Shown: piece by piece, positions 60,355-64,000 of the stretch
Layout of the letters: every line of letters begins with the position of its first letter
Position numbering within the stretch: the stretch's first letter is position 1
Source of the DNA: GWC2-45-44 sp041661665
Lineage (GTDB): Bacteria > Planctomycetota > Phycisphaerae > Sedimentisphaerales > UBA12454
Assembly (NCBI GenBank): GCA_041661665.1
Contig: JBAZTW010000003.1
Span: forward strand, 1 to 64,000
DNA length: 64,000 nt
Reading direction: 5' to 3'
Made by a program: the position numbers and the translations under genes
Notes under the pieces: model-generated
What the model was told of the DNA's origin: nothing
The model's input: the letters and a program-made list of their open reading frames with translations, nothing else
The model's database searches: none

Positions 60355-61639
60355 AGAGGCAAAACTTGCCGGCAAAGGTATGTTTAGCGGGGCTGACAGT
60401 AAAGTCAGGTTTGCTCCCGCTGATGCCGATACCGGTATTGTTTTCATACGCACAGATATTGACCCGCCGGTTCGTATAGAAGCGAGCATCAAAAATATCA
60501 CCGAGCGAATGCGCCGCTCGGCTCTTCGCAGAGGCGATGTTGCCATTGAGACGACCGAACATTGTATGGCCGCGGTCAGCGCGCTGGAGATTGATAATCT
60601 TACTATCGAAGTCAGCGGGCCGGAGATGCCCGGCTTTGACGGCGGAAGTCTTGAGTATTTCAAGGCTCTGAAAAAATGCGGATATACCGAGCAGCAAAAA
60701 CCTCGAAAAGAATTTACAATAACCGAGCCTGTGATTATCAATGAGGCCGGCGCTTCGATTTACGCGCTGCCCTGCGATGGTCAGGCTCTTGAGATTACTT
60801 ATGATATGGATTACACAAAGCATACCGGCATAGGCAGGCAGCAGCTTACCTGCACGCTGAGTACGGATTACTTTGAAGATAATCTTGCACCGGCCAGGAC
60901 GTTTTTGCTTGAGGCAGAGGCTCGGCAGTTCCAGTCTCACGGCATCGGCACGCATCTAAGCCCCAAAGAGATATTAGTTATAAGTTCTGACGGGCCGATT
61001 AAAAATAGTTACCGGTTTCCAGATGAATGTGTAAGGCATAAAATAGTTGACCTGATAGGCGACCTAAGTCTTGTCGGCAGAAAAATTTTCGGCAGGATTG
61101 TGGCGTATAAGAGCGGCCACAACCTGAATCAGAAACTTGCCGCAAAATTACTCGAAGTAGCTGAGCATCGCGACAGAATAAGCAAATCAGGGACAGATGC
61201 GCTGCTCGACATTCGCAGAATTCAAAAAATTCTGCCGCATCGCTATCCGTTTCTGCTCGTTGACAAAGTAATCGAAATCGACGGCGACAAATCCATCAAG
61301 GGAATTAAAAATGTTACGTTCAATGAGCTGTTTTTTCAGGGACATTTCCCTGGTACGCCGATAATGCCGGGCGTGCTGATTCTTGAGGCGATGGCTCAGG
61401 TCTCCGGTCTGCTTTTTGCGCAGAAGCTGGAACTTACCGGCAAACTTGCCGTTCTGCTCGGAATGGATGGCGTAAAAATCAGAAAAGCCGTCGTGCCCGG
61501 CGACCAGCTTGTGCTTACTGCTGAAACGGTAAGGGTAAGAAGTAAAATGGCGATTTGTAAATGTCAGGCGTTAGTGTCAGGCATTTTGGCCGCAGAGGCG
61601 CAGATAATGTTTATGCTCGTTGACGATGATGCGGTGTAA
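60329..61639 (+). CDS. lpxC/fabZ: Bifunctional UDP-3-O-acyl-GlcNAc deacetylase / (3R)-hydroxyacyl-ACP dehydratase (LpxC-FabZ)
   Basis: 436 residues. Residues 1-282 are LpxC with the zinc ligands H78, H237 and D241, E77 and the catalytic H264 (KSGHNLNQKL). Residues 295-436 are FabZ with H339 and E353 (FQGHFPGTPIMPGVLILEAM). LpxC commits UDP-acyl-GlcNAc to lipid A; FabZ makes unsaturated acyl-ACP for fatty acids. The fusion is known from Bacteroidetes, Chlorobi and planctomycetes. Start is TTG (TTG AAG CCG) inside the end of lpxD; KPQRTI is where LpxC begins. Confidence 0.95.
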   Translation: MKPQRTIAEEAKLAGKGMFSGADSKVRFAPADADTGIVFIRTDIDPPVRIEASIKNITERMRRSALRRGDVAIETTEHCMAAVSALEIDNLTIEVSGPEMPGFDGGSLEYFKALKKCGYTEQQKPRKEFTITEPVIINEAGASIYALPCDGQALEITYDMDYTKHTGIGRQQLTCTLSTDYFEDNLAPARTFLLEAEARQFQSHGIGTHLSPKEILVISSDGPIKNSYRFPDECVRHKIVDLIGDLSLVGRKIFGRIVAYKSGHNLNQKLAAKLLEVAEHRDRISKSGTDALLDIRRIQKILPHRYPFLLVDKVIEIDGDKSIKGIKNVTFNELFFQGHFPGTPIMPGVLILEAMAQVSGLLFAQKLELTGKLAVLLGMDGVKIRKAVVPGDQLVLTAETVRVRSKMAICKCQALVSGILAAEAQIMFMLVDDDAV

Positions 61640-61658
61640 AAAATTTAAAATTTAATTC

Positions 61659-61686
61659 GTAGGGGCAGACCTGTGTGTCTGCCCGC
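61659..61686 (+). repeat. Hairpin repeat family B, copy 2
   Basis: GTAGGGGCAGACCTGTGTGT then CTGCCCGC, with the stem GGGCAGAC/GTCTGCCC. It lies a few bases before family A copy 4. Confidence 0.8.
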
Positions 61687-61698
61687 AGTCAGAGTTTT

Positions 61699-61724
61699 GT
61701 AGGGTGGGCTCTTAGCCCACGCGG
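61699..61724 (+). repeat. Hairpin repeat family A, copy 4
   Basis: Same 26 bases as at 23215. Lies 24 bases before the lpxA ATG, next to family B copy 2. Confidence 0.85.
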
Positions 61725-61747
61725 TTACTATTTTCAGGAAAAGAATA

Positions 61748-62560
61748 ATGAGTAAGATACATTCGACGGCAGTAATAGAAAAAAGCGCAAAAATAGGCAG
61801 CGATGTTACAATTGGTCCTAACTGTTTTATAGATGAAGATGCGGAAATCGGAGACGGTTGTATTCTCGATGCGAATGTTATAATCGGCAAAGGCGTAAAA
61901 GCCGGCAAAATGAACGTTTTTTATCCGAACTGCGTCATCGGCAGAAATCCGCAAATGCTCGGCGCAAGACCCGACACAAAATGCGGCGGACTTGAAATCG
62001 GAAACGACAATATGATTCGCGAGTTTGTTACGATTCATCCGAGTATTTACCACGACACCTCCACGACAGTCGGAAACAATAATTTAATTATGGTCAGCGC
62101 GCACATCGGCCACGACTGTATCGTTGAAGACAAGGTCGTGCTTAGCAATAATACGCAAATCAGCGGACACTGTAAAATCGAAACAGGAGCCTGGCTCAGC
62201 GGTACTGTCCAGATACATCAGTTCACCACCGTAGGCAAATGGTCTTATGCCGCCGCGTTTTCAGGTCTCAATCACGATGTTCCGCCTTTTGTTATAGTAA
62301 GCGGGCACTATCCGCCGGAGGTAAGAGGTGTGAACGAAAGAGGCCTCAATCGCGCAGGTTTGAACGAACAGCAGCAGGCTGCTATTATGGAAGCTTACAA
62401 AATACTATTCAGAACAAAAACGCCTCTGCTGAAAAATGTGCAGGCTCTTATTGAAAAACCCGGCATCGATGAGAATGTCAGAGTGATGTGCCAGTCGATT
62501 CTTAACAGCAACAAGCACAGGTTTGGCAGATTTCTTGAAGCATCAAGAAGAAAAGAATAA
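61748..62560 (+). CDS. lpxA: UDP-N-acetylglucosamine acyltransferase
   Basis: 270 residues. Left-handed beta-helix (IGSDVTIGPNCFIDEDAEIG), with catalytic His in SAHIGHDCIVED and the C-terminal part GLNRAGLNEQQQAAIMEAYK. It attaches the first hydroxyacyl chain to UDP-GlcNAc. The repeat cluster (61659-61724) lies just upstream, inside what should be one operon with lpxC-fabZ. Confidence 0.95.
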   Translation: MSKIHSTAVIEKSAKIGSDVTIGPNCFIDEDAEIGDGCILDANVIIGKGVKAGKMNVFYPNCVIGRNPQMLGARPDTKCGGLEIGNDNMIREFVTIHPSIYHDTSTTVGNNNLIMVSAHIGHDCIVEDKVVLSNNTQISGHCKIETGAWLSGTVQIHQFTTVGKWSYAAAFSGLNHDVPPFVIVSGHYPPEVRGVNERGLNRAGLNEQQQAAIMEAYKILFRTKTPLLKNVQALIEKPGIDENVRVMCQSILNSNKHRFGRFLEASRRKE

Positions 62561-62582
62561 AAAATCATAGGTTCGTGGTTAG

Positions 62583-62604
62583 CCCCGGCAATACTTTGCC
62601 GGGG
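62583..62604. repeat. CCCCGGCAA-TACTTTGCCGGGG hairpin
   Basis: Stem CCCCGGCAA/TTGCCGGGG. Related hairpin at about 33805-33824 (CCCGGCAACACTTTGCCGGG). It is followed at once by family C copy 4. Confidence 0.6.
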
Positions 62605-62605
62605 T

Positions 62606-62634
62606 TCAGAGCCCAAGCGAAAGCGCAGGGTGTT
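62606..62634 (+). repeat. Repeat family C, copy 4
   Basis: CAGAGCCCAAGCGAAAGCGC then AGGGTGTT, between lpxA and the oxidoreductase. Confidence 0.75.
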
Positions 62635-62715
62635 ATCAGAGCCGCGACAGCCTGCCATGAGTTTGTCGAATGGGTAATGGAGCGGTCAGTTTTAATTGTA
62701 AAGGTTCTATAAAAA

Positions 62716-63732
62716 ATGCCCCAACAAAACAAACAGCTTCGCACAGCGATTATCGGCGCAGGAAAAATGGGAAATATCCACGCAAAGGTTCTGTATAAAC
62801 TTCCACAGAGCAGGCTTGTCGCGATAGCTGATGTTCAGCAGGACAAAGGCAAAAAACTCGCCAAAGAATACAAATGCGAATATTTTTCCGATGTCAGGGA
62901 TTTAGTCGGCAAAGTTGATGCGGTAACAATTTCCGCTCCGACAAAAAGCCATCTTGCCCTGGCTGAAGTTTTAATCAGCAATAGAATTCCCGTACTTATC
63001 GAAAAGCCTCTTGCCGCCAGTTCCCAGGAAGGACGAAAAATTGTCGCTTTGGCAAAAGAGTATAACACAATCGTTGCCGTGGGACACTCCGAAAGATGCA
63101 ATCCGGTTGTGCAGGCGATGCAGCGTTTGAAGATTGAGGCTAAATTTATCGAGGCAACTCGAATAAGCCCATATTCATTTCGCTCCACAGACATCGGCGT
63201 TGTTTTGGATATGATGATTCACGATATCGACATTATCCTTGCGCTTGCCCAGAGCAAAATTGTAAAAGTTGACGCCGCCGGCGTAAATGTAATCGGCGAT
63301 TATGAAGATATCTGTAATGCGAGAATTGTTTTTGCCAATGGCTGTATTGCCAATGTAACCGCATCGAGGCTTGCCCTCAAGACCGTCCGCAAAATAAGAG
63401 TGTTCAGCAGGCAGGCGTATTTGAGTCTTGATTTTTTCAAAAAAGAGGGAGTCATCATAAAAACTGATGGCAATATTGACGCTGTAAAATGGGTCAAGGA
63501 AAAGCAGGCACAGGGCGACTTTGATTTTACCGGCGTGAATTGGCCTGATTTGCTTCACATCGAGCAGCTCGATATTGACGACAGAGAACCGCTGCGAGTT
63601 GAGCAGGAATCATTTTTAAATTCCATTCTCGATAATTCTCTTCGGCCTGAAGTAACCGCTGAAGAAGGCCTTGCCGCCCTCGAATGCGCAGAGGCGATTT
63701 TAAAATCACTCAAAGAACATCCCTGGGATTAA
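62716..63732 (+). CDS. Gfo/Idh/MocA family oxidoreductase (candidate GnnA-like)
   Basis: 338 residues. NAD(P)-binding AIIGAGKMGNIHAKVLYKLP, the family EKP at 96-98 (IPVLIEKPLAASSQEG) and MIHDIDIILALA. Gfo/Idh/MocA enzymes oxidise sugars. In Acidithiobacillus the GnnA enzyme of this family, encoded between lpxA and lpxB, oxidises UDP-GlcNAc at C3 to give an amino sugar in lipid A. The position right after lpxA suggests the same use, but no GnnB aminotransferase or lpxB is visible within the window. Confidence 0.85.
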   Translation: MPQQNKQLRTAIIGAGKMGNIHAKVLYKLPQSRLVAIADVQQDKGKKLAKEYKCEYFSDVRDLVGKVDAVTISAPTKSHLALAEVLISNRIPVLIEKPLAASSQEGRKIVALAKEYNTIVAVGHSERCNPVVQAMQRLKIEAKFIEATRISPYSFRSTDIGVVLDMMIHDIDIILALAQSKIVKVDAAGVNVIGDYEDICNARIVFANGCIANVTASRLALKTVRKIRVFSRQAYLSLDFFKKEGVIIKTDGNIDAVKWVKEKQAQGDFDFTGVNWPDLLHIEQLDIDDREPLRVEQESFLNSILDNSLRPEVTAEEGLAALECAEAILKSLKEHPWD

Positions 63733-63749
63733 AAATAATTGTTAAAGCA

Positions 63750-63778
63750 TTCAGAGCCCAAGCGATAGCGCAGGGTGT
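63750..63778 (+). repeat. Repeat family C, copy 5
   Basis: CAGAGCCCAAGCGATAGCGC then AGGGTGTT. It leads directly into family B copy 3. Confidence 0.75.
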
Positions 63779-63779
63779 T

Positions 63780-63806
63780 GTAGGGGCAGCCTGTGTGTCT
63801 GCCCGC
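63780..63806 (+). repeat. Hairpin repeat family B, copy 3
   Basis: GTAGGGGCAGCCTGTGTGTC then TGCCCGC. The order C then B is as at 44818-44875. Confidence 0.75.
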
Positions 63807-63822
63807 TTCCTTTTTAACAGTT

Positions 63823-63848
63823 GTAGGGTGGGCTCTTAGCCCACGCGG
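63823..63848 (+). repeat. Hairpin repeat family A, copy 5
   Basis: Same 26 bases as copies at 23215 and 61699. Together with C and B copies it forms a repeat cluster after the oxidoreductase gene. Confidence 0.85.
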
Positions 63849-63915
63849 AAATTAATAATTACAATGTCAATCTGTGCCTTTATCATTTTGTTAGAGTTTT
63901 CTAATAGACCAACAA

Positions 63916-63952
63916 AAATGCCGCAGGCCTTTTGCGAGGAACTGCGGCATTT
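63916..63952 (-). terminator. Intrinsic terminator for a convergent gene at the right edge
   Basis: Perfect 11-bp stem AAATGCCGCAG/CTGCGGCATTT with a 15-base loop. The T-run is better on the minus strand (TTTTTG), pointing to a gene that enters from the right. Confidence 0.7.
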
Positions 63953-63973
63953 ATATTTTGTGAATCTATTTCG

Positions 63974-64000
63974 TCAGACAGAAATTATTCCATTTTCCAT
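63974..64000 (-). CDS. Possible C-terminus of a gene entering from the right edge
   Basis: Minus strand reads MENGIISV then TGA at 63976-63974 if the frame beginning at base 64000 is used. It is 22 bases before the terminator at 63916-63952, which is the distance expected for a gene end. Too short to identify. Confidence 0.3.
   Translation of the reverse strand: MENGIISV

Noticed and set aside
435..63848. CRISPR array
   Set aside because: Repeats A to E are scattered single copies without regular spacers; no cas gene is present.

Overview
The window reads as chromosomal DNA of a Gram-negative (diderm) bacterium of the PVC group, most likely a planctomycete of the Phycisphaerae type. The evidence is a short protein of the Minf_1886 family (known from Planctomycetes and Verrucomicrobia), an LpxC-FabZ fusion with LpxD, LpxA, BamA and a Skp-like chaperone, and a secreted peptidase ending in paired dockerin-like repeats. 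Taxonomy is inferred from protein families only; no rRNA is present. Moderate GC, many short hairpin repeats between genes and frequent TTG or GTG starts are visible throughout.

Layout. 1-11.5 kb is mainly minus strand: groEL (cut by the window edge) and groES, shikimate kinase, purC, a PAP2 phosphatase, an ArnT-like glycosyltransferase, a two-domain PTPS protein with folE, pepA, prfB (with a programmed frameshift) and a DUF1638 protein. 11.5-14.5 kb (plus) has an aldo/keto reductase, purB and pyrE. 14.5-19.9 kb (minus) is a housekeeping run: pheA, tpiA, secG, yicC, gmk, rpoZ, coaC, coaB. 20-24.7 kb (plus) has pgsA and then a lysine 2,3-aminomutase with two ATP-grasp ligases and a GNAT acetyltransferase. 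24.7-26.4 kb is an accessory patch (secreted protein, HNH-like protein). 26.5-33.7 kb holds typA, a small coiled-coil protein, an M1 peptidase behind a structured leader, a TPR protein and a PfkB kinase. 33.8-41.5 kb (minus) has a YihY protein, a 1000-residue AsmA-like protein, frr, pyrH, tsf and rpsB. 41.8-47.4 kb (plus) is accessory: ogt, ridA, pentapeptide, lipoprotein, ASCH, a broken Bro-N gene, and an AT-rich two-gene cassette (DUF3800 plus a nuclease/RNase HI/zinc-ribbon fusion). 47.4-56.2 kb has rodA (minus), a candidate non-coding RNA, tRNA-Gln(TTG), then glmU, prs, rplY, pth, rpsF, ssb, rpsR, rplI, dnaB. 56.2-63.7 kb is the outer-membrane run: bamA, skp-like, lpxD, lpxC-fabZ, lpxA and a Gfo/Idh/MocA oxidoreductase.

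The most unusual items are the DUF3800/RNase H-fusion cassette (45.1-47.4 kb), the KamA/ATP-grasp/ATP-grasp/GNAT cluster (20.9-24.7 kb), a 67-bp palindromic element read in frame inside shikimate kinase, an unidentified structured RNA behind a consensus promoter (about 48.96-49.07 kb), a structured leader with an attenuator-like hairpin before the M1 peptidase, and several families of short hairpin repeats. Those repeats also supply stop codons, C-terminal tails and an internal segment of proteins. No CRISPR array, prophage, transposase, rRNA or replication origin was seen.
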